From positions 15,151 through 79,150 of the forward strand of contig CAZCCV010000008.1 of the NCBI GenBank assembly GCA_964497515.1: a stretch of 64,000 nt of DNA. The letters run 5' to 3'. This document shows positions 1-8,917 of this stretch, piece by piece. Below the pieces are notes generated by a model, which worked only from the letters and a program-made list of their open reading frames with translations, was not told the origin of the DNA and searched no databases. The translations under genes and the position numbers were made by a program. How positions within the stretch are numbered: the stretch's first letter is position 1; every line of letters starts with the position of its first letter. The stretch is from CAZCCV01 sp964497515. GTDB lineage: Bacteria > Armatimonadota > UBA5829 > DTLH01.

Positions 1-2
1 TC

Positions 3-884
3 CAAGAGTTGGCTATGCGCTTGCCCGGAGAAATATCGCGGCTGGCAGAAATTGTTAAGCCGCAAGTTGGAGTGATAACTAACATAGGGCTCTCGCACAT
101 TGGACGCCTCGGAAGCCAGGACGCCATTGCCGCTGCAAAGAGTGAGCTTCTGAAGAATCTTCCGGTTGATGGTGCAGCAGTTCTGAATGCAGACGACCAC
201 TATTTTGATTTCCTTTCGAGACAATCGAGTGCAAAGGTTTTGTCTTACGGAATAAGTTCGGGCAATGTGCGTGCCGAAAACATCCGGACCGATGCTGAAG
301 GTCGTGTAAGTTTCAGGATTGTCTCAGATAGTGGTGCTGCAACAGTGCACATTCCTCTGGTTGGTATGCACAATGTGCCAAATGCTCTTGCCGCAGCCAC
401 AGTTGGACTCTATTTCGGAATCACTATAGAAGAAATAGCAGATGCCTTGAGCCATGTGCAGTCCGAAGAAAAGCGCGCTCAGATAACCAAGGTGCGAGAC
501 TTTGCTATATACGATGACACCTATAATGCGAGCCCTGCTTCGATGATAAGTGCGATCAATAGCATCGACGCTATAGAATGCAAACGCAGAGTAGCAGTGT
601 TAGGAGATATGAAAGAGCTTGGCAACTTTTCAGTGCAGGGACACCGGGATGTGGGTAGAGCCCTCGCTCGGTCTTCGGTATCGTTGTTAATCACAGTAGG
701 AGATGAAGCTACTGAGATAGCTGCTGGTGCTCGCGAGGCAGGTTTCAGAGGCGAGGCTTTGCAGCTTGGCACCAGTGAAGAGGCTGCAGATGCAGTAGCT
801 GCAGAGGTTCGTTCCGGGGACTTAGTCTTGGTCAAAGGTTCACGATCCATGCAGATGGAGTTCATTGTGGAGGCGCTAAAGTGA
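3..884 (+). CDS. murF: MurF, UDP-MurNAc-tripeptide--D-Ala-D-Ala ligase (5' truncated by window edge)
   Basis: Cytoplasmic Mur ligase that adds D-Ala-D-Ala to the UDP-MurNAc-tripeptide. The reading frame is open to the left edge. A TTG at 9 is internal, because the sequence around it matches the middle of MurF (MRLPGEI, then a VITNIG segment), so the UDP-substrate domain and the ATP P-loop lie outside the window. Visible are the rest of the central ATPase domain and the whole C-terminal domain, including DDTYNASPASM (about residues 168-178 of the visible part), which is typical of MurF, and KGSRSMQME near the end. Its TGA overlaps the GTG start of mraY (GTGA), indicating translational coupling. 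The family identity is clear. Confidence 0.95.
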   Translation, partial: QELAMRLPGEISRLAEIVKPQVGVITNIGLSHIGRLGSQDAIAAAKSELLKNLPVDGAAVLNADDHYFDFLSRQSSAKVLSYGISSGNVRAENIRTDAEGRVSFRIVSDSGAATVHIPLVGMHNVPNALAAATVGLYFGITIEEIADALSHVQSEEKRAQITKVRDFAIYDDTYNASPASMISAINSIDAIECKRRVAVLGDMKELGNFSVQGHRDVGRALARSSVSLLITVGDEATEIAAGAREAGFRGEALQLGTSEEAADAVAAEVRSGDLVLVKGSRSMQMEFIVEALK

Positions 885-1909
885 TATCTTTGCTTGGCAC
901 ACCATTAGTCTCGTTTGCTGTAACAGTGATTATCATGCCTCGACTTATTTCAGGGCTTAAGGAAGCCAAAGTCGGACAAGTCATCCAGAACGAAGGCCCA
1001 CAGCATCAGTCAAAGTCTGGGACACCCACAATGGGTGGATTAGGCATAATTGTCGGACTATTGGTTGGCATTGGATGGATGATCTTCACTCAGAATAGCC
1101 ACGAGTTCAATTTGCTGCGAGAGAGTCTACCCATTATAACTGCCGTGTTACTGCTGGTAATCAGTTATGGCCTGCTCGGGGCGATAGATGACTGGCTCAC
1201 TATACGGCCTCGAAACGGCATACGCGGAATCGGCAGTAAACCGAAATTTCTGCTTCAGCTTGTATTGGCGGTGGGTTTCGTCGCGTGGTTGAGTATTTCC
1301 GGTAATCTGAACGCCTCACTGAGCATTCCGACAGCTGACACAAAAGGACTGTCTATTGATCTCGGTTGGTTCTACTACATCTTTGCAGTGGTATTCATTA
1401 CAGGCATGGCAAATTTCGTGAACATTACTGACGGCCTTGACGGGTTGGCTGCTGGTCTTGCGGCGATTCTTGCGATGGCGCTGGTGTTGTTTGCGCTATT
1501 TCAAGAAAGTCTTCTGTTTTCTGGAGTTGCTCTAGCTCTCTTCGGCGCTTGTGTGGGGTTTCTCTGGTTCAACTGTAACCCAGCCAGGATCTTCATGGGT
1601 GATACTGGCTCACTCGCAGTGGGTGCTCTCATTCCATCCGTTGCGATCGTATGCAAGGTTGAACTGCTAGTCATTATTGCAGGACTTGTCTTCATCCTCG
1701 ACGGGCTATCTTCCGCACTTCAATGGGCGGTGTTCAAGTACACGAGGATTACTACGGGCGAGGGCAAACGTGTCTTCAGGATGAGTCCAGTTCATCATCA
1801 CTTCGAACTCTGTGGAGTGCCAGAGCAGCAGGTTGTTGTGCGATTCTGGATTGTTGGAGTACTCTGCGCCTTTCTCGCATTCACGGTTTTGGTAGTATTC
1901 AATTGGTAG
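881..1909 (+). CDS. mraY: MraY, phospho-MurNAc-pentapeptide translocase
   Basis: Integral membrane enzyme that transfers phospho-MurNAc-pentapeptide from UDP to undecaprenyl phosphate, making lipid I. The 342-residue length is normal. Family signatures are all present: GTPTMGG near residue 47, the DDWLTIRPRNGIRG cytoplasmic loop, NFVNITDGLDGLA with its catalytic aspartates, FMGDTGSLA, and the histidine-rich MSPVHHHFE near residue 304. About ten hydrophobic segments are visible. The GTG start overlaps the murF stop, and murD follows after 6 bases, so it is part of the dcw transcript. Confidence 0.97.
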   Translation: MISLLGTPLVSFAVTVIIMPRLISGLKEAKVGQVIQNEGPQHQSKSGTPTMGGLGIIVGLLVGIGWMIFTQNSHEFNLLRESLPIITAVLLLVISYGLLGAIDDWLTIRPRNGIRGIGSKPKFLLQLVLAVGFVAWLSISGNLNASLSIPTADTKGLSIDLGWFYYIFAVVFITGMANFVNITDGLDGLAAGLAAILAMALVLFALFQESLLFSGVALALFGACVGFLWFNCNPARIFMGDTGSLAVGALIPSVAIVCKVELLVIIAGLVFILDGLSSALQWAVFKYTRITTGEGKRVFRMSPVHHHFELCGVPEQQVVVRFWIVGVLCAFLAFTVLVVFNW

Positions 1910-1915
1910 TATTCA

Positions 1916-3304
1916 ATGCATAACGAACGGTTTTTTGGCAAATCGGTAGCTGTAGTTGGAATGGGCAGAACGGGCATGGCGACTGCTGAGGTGCTCGCTG
2001 ACCTTGGCGCACGGGTGGTTCTGTACGACCAAAAACCTGTAAGGGAGCTCGAAAGGGAAATTGCAGCAGCCAGAAGACTCGGCGTAGAGGCTCGTACTGG
2101 CAGCGCGGCAGTAGATTTTGAAGGAGTCGATATCTTGATTCCCAGCCCTGGAGTGCCGGCAACATCCTCGCTCTTCGAACGTGCTAAGGCGCAGAGCGTA
2201 GAGATTGTTTCCGAGATCGAGCTTGCCTATAGGCTCTCCCGGGCGCCGATTGTTGCAATCACCGGTACAAACGGCAAGACTACAACGACTATTCTTACGG
2301 GGCGCATATTTGAGGCAGCCGGAAGAGAGACGTATATCGGTGGCAACGTGGCCGCGGGAAAGATCAAGCTGCCCCTTGTGAAAGCTGCGTATCAAGCGTC
2401 CCCGAATGCGGTAATAGCTGCAGAGATCAGCACTTTTCAACTGGAGTGGATAACCAGTTTTCGTCCCAAAGTGGCAATGCTGCTAAACATCGGCACTGAT
2501 CATCAAGACCGCCATGCACCGGAGGAATACGCAGCTCTCAAAGCACGGGTTTACGAGTTTCAGACACCGGATGACTTTTCGGTAGTCAATCTGGATAATC
2601 CGGGTTCGGTGGCAGGATCTGCCAAATCGAACGGCCGGAGGCTTTCTTTCAGCAAATGTACTCCGGTGGACGAAGGTGCTTTCATTAGTAATGGTATTCT
2701 CAAGGCGCGAATAGGCGATCGCGAGTTCGATGTATGCACTTTGGACGACATCGCGCTATCCGGCAATCTGCCTGGAACTCACAGCCATGAGAACGTGCTG
2801 GCATCAGTTTGCACGGCTATTGCTATGGACGTTGCGCCTGAGGTTATTCGTAAGGCAGTTCGCGGATTTAGCGGTGTTGAGCACCGGATGGAGAGAGTCG
2901 CAACTATTGGCGGCGTCGCCTATATTGACAACTCTATGTGCACCAATGCGGAGGCGTTTGTTGCATCGGTTTCTGCAGTCGGAACTCCCGCCATTGTCAT
3001 TGCAGGAGGCAAGCATAAGGGTGGATCTTTGGTTCCTGTAGCCGAAGCCGTCAAGAAGTATGCAAAGCATCTGATACTGATAGGTGTGAGTGCAGAAGAG
3101 ATAGATACTGCAGTGCGCAATGCTGGATTCACAAATATAACGCACGCAGATTCTATGGACGCTGCGGTAGAAAACGCTGCGATACTTGCTGTTGCGGGCG
3201 ATACTGTAATACTTGCACCTGCTTGTGCCAGTTTCGATATGTTCAGTAGTTTTGAGGAGCGAGGCAGATTCTTCAAGGACGCGGTAAAAGAGCGTCAGAG
3301 ATAG
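1916..3304 (+). CDS. murD: MurD, UDP-MurNAc-L-Ala--D-Glu ligase
   Basis: Cytoplasmic ligase that adds D-glutamate to UDP-MurNAc-L-Ala. It has 462 residues, the normal size. An N-terminal Rossmann-like UDP-binding domain begins VAVVGMGRTGMA. The ATP P-loop GTNGKTTTT lies near residue 118, and GTDHQDRHA follows in the central domain. The C-terminal domain has VEHRMERV, YIDNSMCTN and the late APACASFDMF motif typical of MurD. It starts with ATG 6 bases after mraY and is followed 10 bases later by ftsW. Confidence 0.96.
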   Translation: MHNERFFGKSVAVVGMGRTGMATAEVLADLGARVVLYDQKPVRELEREIAAARRLGVEARTGSAAVDFEGVDILIPSPGVPATSSLFERAKAQSVEIVSEIELAYRLSRAPIVAITGTNGKTTTTILTGRIFEAAGRETYIGGNVAAGKIKLPLVKAAYQASPNAVIAAEISTFQLEWITSFRPKVAMLLNIGTDHQDRHAPEEYAALKARVYEFQTPDDFSVVNLDNPGSVAGSAKSNGRRLSFSKCTPVDEGAFISNGILKARIGDREFDVCTLDDIALSGNLPGTHSHENVLASVCTAIAMDVAPEVIRKAVRGFSGVEHRMERVATIGGVAYIDNSMCTNAEAFVASVSAVGTPAIVIAGGKHKGGSLVPVAEAVKKYAKHLILIGVSAEEIDTAVRNAGFTNITHADSMDAAVENAAILAVAGDTVILAPACASFDMFSSFEERGRFFKDAVKERQR

Positions 3305-3314
3305 GAGGGAGCGC

Positions 3315-4550
3315 GTGAGTGTAGCCGTACGGAAAGAGCCACCGGATTATTGGTTCTTCGCAGCCACGATTTTGCTGGTCATTGTGGGCGTGATTCTAGT
3401 CTTCGATGCCAGCTATGCGCGTGCTGCCGATATTGGAGAAGGCGACTCGTGGTTCTTTGTGAAGAAACAGATAGTCTTCGCTATTATTGGCATCTTGGCC
3501 ATGTTTGTCGCGATGCGAATCCATCCTAAGAGGCTCCGATCGCTTACGTACATAGCGGCCTTCCTTGCTGCAGTATTGCTTGTAGCTGTAAGGATTCCAG
3601 GAATTGGAAAGTGTATCGGTGGCGGATGGAGGTGGATTCCGCTCGGGCCTTTTCATCTGCAGCCTTCTGAGTTTGCCAAACTCGCAGTAGTGATGTACCT
3701 GGCACATATTTTGGCGTCGAAGGGGCTCCGTATGCGCAACTTCTGGCTGTTGGCTACTCGCCTTCTACTGGTAGGACTGTTGGCGGGGCTGGTAATGGCT
3801 GGGCCAGATATGGGCACTACCGCCGCAATACTCCTGACTACAATCGCCATGCTTTTTGCTGCCGGTGTGCGCAAACGCCACCTCGCGGCTATGGTGCTGG
3901 TCGGACTCGGGTTGGTTTCAGCCTTAATCTTCACTTCGCCATATCGCACAGAGCGAGTGATGGTCTTTCTCAACCCGAGTCGCGATTACTACGGCAGCGG
4001 TTACCAGATAACCCATTCGCTAATCGCTCACGGCACCGGCGGGTTAACAGGGCAGGGTTTCTGTGAAGGCAGAGAGAAACGTTTCATCCCGGCACCCGAA
4101 ACCGATATGGTTGTAGCGACACTTGCAGAAGAGGGTGGATTCGTCGGAATGATGGCTCTCTTGGGTCTCTTTGTATTTTTTACTGGAAAGGGACTCAGTA
4201 TTGCGCACCGCGCGAAGAGCTCGTATATGAAGCTGCTTGCAATAGGTATCACGTCACTTATCGGTTTGCAAGCGTTGATGAACATAGGTGTTGCCACAGC
4301 TTCGATACCTGCTACAGGTGTCCCGCTGCCATTTATCAGCTATGGAGGCTCTTATCTTATAGTAATGCTCTTTGCGGCGGGAATTGTGCTCTCAATCTCA
4401 CAGCACCAGAATGAGCAGATGGATGAGCCGGAGTTGAGAAGATATGAGAATCATTGTAACAGGCGGAGGGACAGGCGGGCATCTATATCCTGCGTTGAGT
4501 ATCGCCCACGGACTAAGACAAGTCGGAGTCGAACTCCTGTACGTCGGTAG
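3315..4550 (+). CDS. ftsW: FtsW/RodA-family septal peptidoglycan polymerase
   Basis: SEDS-family membrane glycosyltransferase; its place between murD and murG identifies it as FtsW rather than RodA or SpoVE. GTG start with an AGGAGG-type site overlapping the murD stop. SEDS signatures seen: GGWRWIPLGPFHLQPSEFAK, GTGGLTGQGF, FIPAPETDMVVA, and GVPLPFISYGGS near the end of the membrane domain. Oddity: after the last membrane helix and an acidic MDEPEL stretch the frame runs on over the first 107 bases of murG, giving an Arg-rich tail of about 35 residues that exists only because of the overlap. A TGA in the next frame at 4435-4437 would end the gene just before murG, so a one-base error or frameshift is possible. 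Confidence 0.93.
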   Translation: MSVAVRKEPPDYWFFAATILLVIVGVILVFDASYARAADIGEGDSWFFVKKQIVFAIIGILAMFVAMRIHPKRLRSLTYIAAFLAAVLLVAVRIPGIGKCIGGGWRWIPLGPFHLQPSEFAKLAVVMYLAHILASKGLRMRNFWLLATRLLLVGLLAGLVMAGPDMGTTAAILLTTIAMLFAAGVRKRHLAAMVLVGLGLVSALIFTSPYRTERVMVFLNPSRDYYGSGYQITHSLIAHGTGGLTGQGFCEGREKRFIPAPETDMVVATLAEEGGFVGMMALLGLFVFFTGKGLSIAHRAKSSYMKLLAIGITSLIGLQALMNIGVATASIPATGVPLPFISYGGSYLIVMLFAAGIVLSISQHQNEQMDEPELRRYENHCNRRRDRRASISCVEYRPRTKTSRSRTPVRR

Positions 4551-5535
4551 TCAACACGGTCCGGAGGGAGATGCCGCCAGGAAGGCCGGTTTTCAGTTCA
4601 TTGGGATTCCCAGCGGACCCATTGCCGGCTTTTCGACTCGCACGGCGGCTTCTGCTGTGAAGCTCGGTGCAGGGTTCTTTCGCGCAGGTGCGATTCTGAG
4701 AAGCTATGCTCCAGATGTGGTAGTGGGCACCGGTGGTTACACCAGTTTCAGTGTTGCGCTGGCTTGGGGACTCAGGCGAGGGAAACTGGTTATCCACGAA
4801 CAAAACTCAGTGCCGGGACGCACAAATCGGATTCTCTCCAAATATGCAGCCAAGATATGCGTCACTTTTGAAGAGTCGATCCGGTTCTTTCCGCAGGAAA
4901 AAACGGAGTTCACCGGTCTACCAGTAAGACCTGAGATTGTAACGGGTGTAGAGAAGGCCAAGGCGAGAGAATCGTTCGGCCTCGACCCGAATGTGTTCGC
5001 TTTGCTTGTTTTCGGCGGGAGTCAGGGTGCAAGGCGCATAAACGATATTGTTGTTGAGGCTTTGTCCGATCTTCTTCAGGCTTCTGTGCAGGTAATTCAT
5101 CAGTCTGGGCCGAAGAATTATGATGAGCTTGTTTCGCGAGCAAATAATCGGCCGGGATATGCGCTCTTACCTTATATAGATGATATGTCTGCAGCATATT
5201 CTGCGGCTGATATGGTGGTCGCACGTAGCGGCGCTTCTAGTATAGCCGAAATGACTGTGCGGGGGTTGCCGTCCATATTGATTCCTTATCCATATGCCCA
5301 GGCGGACCACCAGACCAAAAACGCAGAGGTATTAGCTCGCGCTGGCGCTGCGATTCTGTTGGATGAAGCGAGTCTTTCGGCTGAAATGCTGGTGAAGATA
5401 GTATCTGATCTTGCGAGAGACGAGGTCAGCCGGCATATTATGGCCGAAGCAAGCAGAAGGCTCGGCAAACCGAATGCAACAGAGGAAATTGTCCGGATAG
5501 TTCAGGAGACAGGAGGGGTGGGGAAGAAATCTTGA
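4444..5535 (+). CDS. murG: MurG, UDP-GlcNAc transferase forming lipid II
   Basis: Peripheral membrane glycosyltransferase (GT28) that adds GlcNAc to lipid I to make lipid II. It has 363 residues, the normal length. The N-terminus begins with the family's TGGGTGGHLYPAL loop, which fixes the ATG at 4444 despite the overlap with ftsW. Other motifs: HEQNSVPGRTNR, the C-domain GGSQGARRIND, and VVARSGASSIAEM followed by PYPYAQADHQTKNA, which contact the UDP-sugar. murC follows after 34 bases. Confidence 0.97.
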   Translation: MRIIVTGGGTGGHLYPALSIAHGLRQVGVELLYVGSQHGPEGDAARKAGFQFIGIPSGPIAGFSTRTAASAVKLGAGFFRAGAILRSYAPDVVVGTGGYTSFSVALAWGLRRGKLVIHEQNSVPGRTNRILSKYAAKICVTFEESIRFFPQEKTEFTGLPVRPEIVTGVEKAKARESFGLDPNVFALLVFGGSQGARRINDIVVEALSDLLQASVQVIHQSGPKNYDELVSRANNRPGYALLPYIDDMSAAYSAADMVVARSGASSIAEMTVRGLPSILIPYPYAQADHQTKNAEVLARAGAAILLDEASLSAEMLVKIVSDLARDEVSRHIMAEASRRLGKPNATEEIVRIVQETGGVGKKS

Positions 5536-5569
5536 AGGCGAGTGATGGTTTGTCGCTTCGCTAGGTTTT

Positions 5570-6967
5570 ATGCCCACCATTCACGATATGGCTGATCGAA
5601 CACATTTTGTAGGCATTGGCGGAGCAGGAATGAGCGCCATAGCGCGCGTAATGCACCACAGTGGGACTGAGGTATCTGGCTCCGACCAGACGAAAAGCAT
5701 TGTCACCGACCGTCTTGCCGCCGCTGGTATAAGCGTGGTTATTGGGCACGACCCAGTTCACGTGGCGGGAGCTTCCCTTGTAGTATACTCAGCAGCAGTG
5801 CCGGAAGATAATCCAGAATTGGTGGCGGCTCGGCAATTGGGTATTCCAATCATTTGCAGGGCGGAGATGCTCGGACGACTAATGCAGCCGTATCAACACC
5901 GAGTCGCCGTTACCGGAACCCACGGAAAGACCACTACCACCTCGATGATAAGTATGGTGCTATCTGAAGCACGGCTGGATCCGACTATGCTGATCGGTGG
6001 AGATATTGATGTTCTAGGTGGCAACGCACGAATTGGTGGAAAGTCGATTATCGTAACAGAAGCGTGCGAGGCATTCAACAGCTTCTTGCATCTGAGCCCC
6101 AGTATGGCAGTTATCACCAACATAGATGCAGATCATCTGGACTATCACAAGAATCTGCAGAATATTAAGTCCAGCTTCAAGCGGTTTGTTTCGCAGATCG
6201 ACGAAAACGGCTGTGTGATCGCCTGCCTGGATGATGAAAACGTCCGAAATGCCATTGTTGGTGTGGATCGGCGGGTTGTAGGTTATTCAATACACGCAAA
6301 AAGTGAAATGCGTGCAGTTGACATACACGTTCATTCGCCGCAAGCGAGCTATGAATTGGTGCGAAAAGGTGAAAAGCTCGGCAGAATCAATCTTGGGATG
6401 CCGGGACTGCACAGCGTATACGATTCTCTCGCAGCGGCTGCTGTAGGTTTTGAGCTCGGTGCAGATTTTACCGCAGTAAAAGATGGTCTTGCCAGGTTCA
6501 AAGGTACGGGCAGGCGTTTCGAGCATCTTGGGGTGATCGGAGACATAATGATCATCGACGATTACGCACATCACCCGGTGGAGGTTAGGGCTACGCTGGA
6601 AGCCGCTCGTACCGGCTGGAACAGGCGAATTATCGCCGTTTTCCAACCTCATTTGTTCTCCCGTACGGAGTTCTTTGCAAATGATTTTGCTTGTGCGCTC
6701 TCACTGGCAGATATGGTCGTGCTGACAGACATCTATGCAGCACGTGAGGAGCCAATCGAGGGGGTTACATCCAAAATCATCCTCGATAAAATGAAAGGCA
6801 CAAAAGCACACTACATTCCTGAAAAGTCAGACGTACCCGGCTTTTTGCTTTCGGTGGTTCGCCCCGGAGATATGGTAATGACGCTCGGTGCTGGTGATAT
6901 TAGGTGCGTCGGCGAAGAATTCCTGGCATCTGTGATGACTGAACGACCCGCGGGGGTTGCCGACTAG
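5570..6967 (+). CDS. murC: MurC, UDP-MurNAc--L-Ala ligase
   Basis: Cytoplasmic ligase for the first stem-peptide residue. It has 465 residues. The N-terminal UDP-binding domain has HFVGIGGAGMSAIA. The P-loop is GTHGKTTTTS near residue 116. NIDADHLDYH follows, then the C-domain DDYAHHPVEV, IAVFQPHLFSRT and a final LGAGDI motif. The ATG at 5570 has no clear ribosome site, and an in-frame ATG at 5588 is an alternative start. This is the last cell-wall gene here: murB and ftsQAZ, which often follow murC, are absent and replaced by a sugar isomerase and arginine genes. Confidence 0.96.
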   Translation: MPTIHDMADRTHFVGIGGAGMSAIARVMHHSGTEVSGSDQTKSIVTDRLAAAGISVVIGHDPVHVAGASLVVYSAAVPEDNPELVAARQLGIPIICRAEMLGRLMQPYQHRVAVTGTHGKTTTTSMISMVLSEARLDPTMLIGGDIDVLGGNARIGGKSIIVTEACEAFNSFLHLSPSMAVITNIDADHLDYHKNLQNIKSSFKRFVSQIDENGCVIACLDDENVRNAIVGVDRRVVGYSIHAKSEMRAVDIHVHSPQASYELVRKGEKLGRINLGMPGLHSVYDSLAAAAVGFELGADFTAVKDGLARFKGTGRRFEHLGVIGDIMIIDDYAHHPVEVRATLEAARTGWNRRIIAVFQPHLFSRTEFFANDFACALSLADMVVLTDIYAAREEPIEGVTSKIILDKMKGTKAHYIPEKSDVPGFLLSVVRPGDMVMTLGAGDIRCVGEEFLASVMTERPAGVAD

Positions 6968-7004
6968 CCCGATTGATTGTTAGACTCTATACAGCCCTAC
7001 GCAG

Positions 7005-7025
7005 TGGCCGCTACAATAGCGGCCA
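7005..7025 (+). terminator. Perfect 8-bp hairpin after murC
   Basis: TGGCCGCT and AGCGGCCA are a perfect inverted repeat around a 5-base loop (ACAAT). It lies 38 bases after the murC stop and is followed by only three T residues. It probably ends the dcw transcript, but the T-tract is weak. Confidence 0.5.
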
Positions 7026-7063
7026 TTTCCGTGTGTGCTAGATGTAATGGAGGCCTTTGTTAG

Positions 7064-7843
7064 ATGAAAGGAACACTGCATATCGGTGTCTTTGCCGACT
7101 GCATGAAACTGCCCCTTCGTGATGGAATAAGAAAGGCTGCCGAGATTGGCGCCGCTTCGTTCCAGATGTTCACGACACACGGTGAAGTGCTGCCGGAAAA
7201 CATGACCAGCGAGGATCGAACAGAGTTTCGTATGTTTTATGAGAGTTTGGGACTGGAGCTCTCCGCAACCTGTGCAGACTTTGGCCACGGGTTCGTAGAC
7301 CGTGAAAAGAATGCCGAACTTGTTCCGAAGACTATCGCGCAGGTGGATCTGGCAGTAGATTTGGGAACGAGTATTATAACCACGCACATTGGTGAGATTC
7401 CTGCTCAGCCGGACGAAACGTGGGAGATTCTGCAGGACGCGTTAAACCGAATCGGCAAATACGCTGAGAGGCGCGGCGTGGTGCTGGCAACAGAGACTGG
7501 TCCTGAAAGCGGGCCAGTTATGAGGGCGTTTTTAGACACCCTCGACACCTCTGCAATTAAGGTCAACTTTGACCCAGCAAACCTAACAATGGCCGGATAC
7601 GATCTGCAGGAGGCATGTGATGCTCTGATGCCGCTCATAGTGCACACACATGCCAAGGATGGTTTTGTCGACCCGGGTAAATGGCGGGAGGCACCTCTCG
7701 GTGAGGGTGATGTCGACTGGCCGAGTTATATAGCTCGACTTAAGGCCGGTGGTTATAACGGGGCATTTACAATCGAACGCGAACAGGGAGAAGACCCTGT
7801 TAGAGATACAATAATAGCTATCGAGTTTTTGCGACAGTTCTGA
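7064..7843 (+). CDS. Sugar phosphate isomerase/epimerase family protein (xylose isomerase-like TIM barrel)
   Basis: A 259-residue AP-endonuclease-2/xylose-isomerase-like TIM barrel. Likely metal ligands of the family are visible in order: Glu in ATETGPE, Asp/Asn in VNFDPANL, His in VHTHAKDG and Glu in FTIEREQG. Family members include IolE-type dehydratases and ketose epimerases; the sequence alone does not give the substrate. The ATG has a TGGAGG site 10 bases upstream. It sits between murC and argC, with argC starting within a few bases of its stop, so they are probably co-transcribed, although no arginine role is implied. Confidence 0.85.
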   Translation: MKGTLHIGVFADCMKLPLRDGIRKAAEIGAASFQMFTTHGEVLPENMTSEDRTEFRMFYESLGLELSATCADFGHGFVDREKNAELVPKTIAQVDLAVDLGTSIITTHIGEIPAQPDETWEILQDALNRIGKYAERRGVVLATETGPESGPVMRAFLDTLDTSAIKVNFDPANLTMAGYDLQEACDALMPLIVHTHAKDGFVDPGKWREAPLGEGDVDWPSYIARLKAGGYNGAFTIEREQGEDPVRDTIIAIEFLRQF

Positions 7844-7854
7844 AAGTGAGAAAA

Positions 7855-8895
7855 ATGGTTAGAGTCGGAATCATAGGCGCTTCGGGTTACGCGGGTGCAG
7901 AGATAATAAGGTATCTCCTCGGCCATCCGGAAGCAGAGATAACATATCTTGCATCGGGCACATATAAAGGTAAGCACATAGGTAATGCTTTCACGAGCCT
8001 TATGGGACAGAACCTTCCTATGTGCGAAGCCTTCGACGATACGGCGATAGACCGAGCCGACATCTTTTTCGTAGCGCAGCATTACGGCTGGGCGGCGAGC
8101 ATCGCACCGAAGGTTGTCCAAGCTGGCAAGAAACTGATCGATATGTCAGCCGATTTTCGCTTCCGAAACCCTGCAGTATACGAACAGTGGTATAAGACTG
8201 AGCATACGAGCAAGGATATCACCGTGTCCGCTGCATACGGCCTGCCAGAGATAAAGAAGGATCAGATTGCGGCTGCCCTGGTTCTTGGAAATCCCGGCTG
8301 CTATCCGACAGGCGCGATACTTGCTCTTGCTCCTGTAATCGCAAATAGAAGGGTTGATCCCAGTGGAATAATTATCGATTCGAAGTCCGGGGTATCTGGT
8401 TCTGGGCGAACCAAAACCGAAGTGGCGTACCTCTTTGCCGAGCTGGACGAGAGTATGAAGCCATACGGTGTCGCAAATCACAGACACACACCCGAGATCG
8501 AACAAGAAATCTCTGAGATGGCCGGACAGGATGTGGTTCTCAGTTTCACACCGCATCTTGTTCCGATGGTTCGAGGGATAATGACCACGACCTATGCTCC
8601 GATACTCAGCGATCTTTCCACAGGGGCAGCTATCGATCTATATAGAGAGTTCTACGCGAATTCTCCATTTGTGATTGTGTTGGATGAGGGCGAATATCCT
8701 GCTACAAAGAACGTATCTGGCACGAATTTCTGCCATATCGGGCTGAAGGTCGACTCTCGAACAGGCCGAATGATAGCAATGAGTGCCATAGATAATATGG
8801 GCAAAGGTGCTGCTGGGCAAGCAGTTCAGAATATGAACCTGATGATGGGTTTGCCTGAGACCACTGGTTTAATGCATCCGGCAGTGTATCCGTAG
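7855..8895 (+). CDS. argC: ArgC, N-acetyl-gamma-glutamyl-phosphate reductase
   Basis: NADPH-dependent reduction of N-acetylglutamyl phosphate to the semialdehyde, the third step of arginine synthesis. About 346 residues. The N-terminal Rossmann motif is VGIIGASGYAGAE. The catalytic cysteine is in GNPGCYPTGA near residue 145, and the conserved His is in NHRHTPEIEQE. An in-frame GTG three codons upstream (7846) is an alternative start; ATG at 7855 is preferred because it puts a GTGAG site at normal spacing. argJ follows after 22 bases. argB and argD are not in the window. Confidence 0.96.
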   Translation: MVRVGIIGASGYAGAEIIRYLLGHPEAEITYLASGTYKGKHIGNAFTSLMGQNLPMCEAFDDTAIDRADIFFVAQHYGWAASIAPKVVQAGKKLIDMSADFRFRNPAVYEQWYKTEHTSKDITVSAAYGLPEIKKDQIAAALVLGNPGCYPTGAILALAPVIANRRVDPSGIIIDSKSGVSGSGRTKTEVAYLFAELDESMKPYGVANHRHTPEIEQEISEMAGQDVVLSFTPHLVPMVRGIMTTTYAPILSDLSTGAAIDLYREFYANSPFVIVLDEGEYPATKNVSGTNFCHIGLKVDSRTGRMIAMSAIDNMGKGAAGQAVQNMNLMMGLPETTGLMHPAVYP

Positions 8896-8917
8896 TCGCA
8901 AGTTGGGGAGATATATA

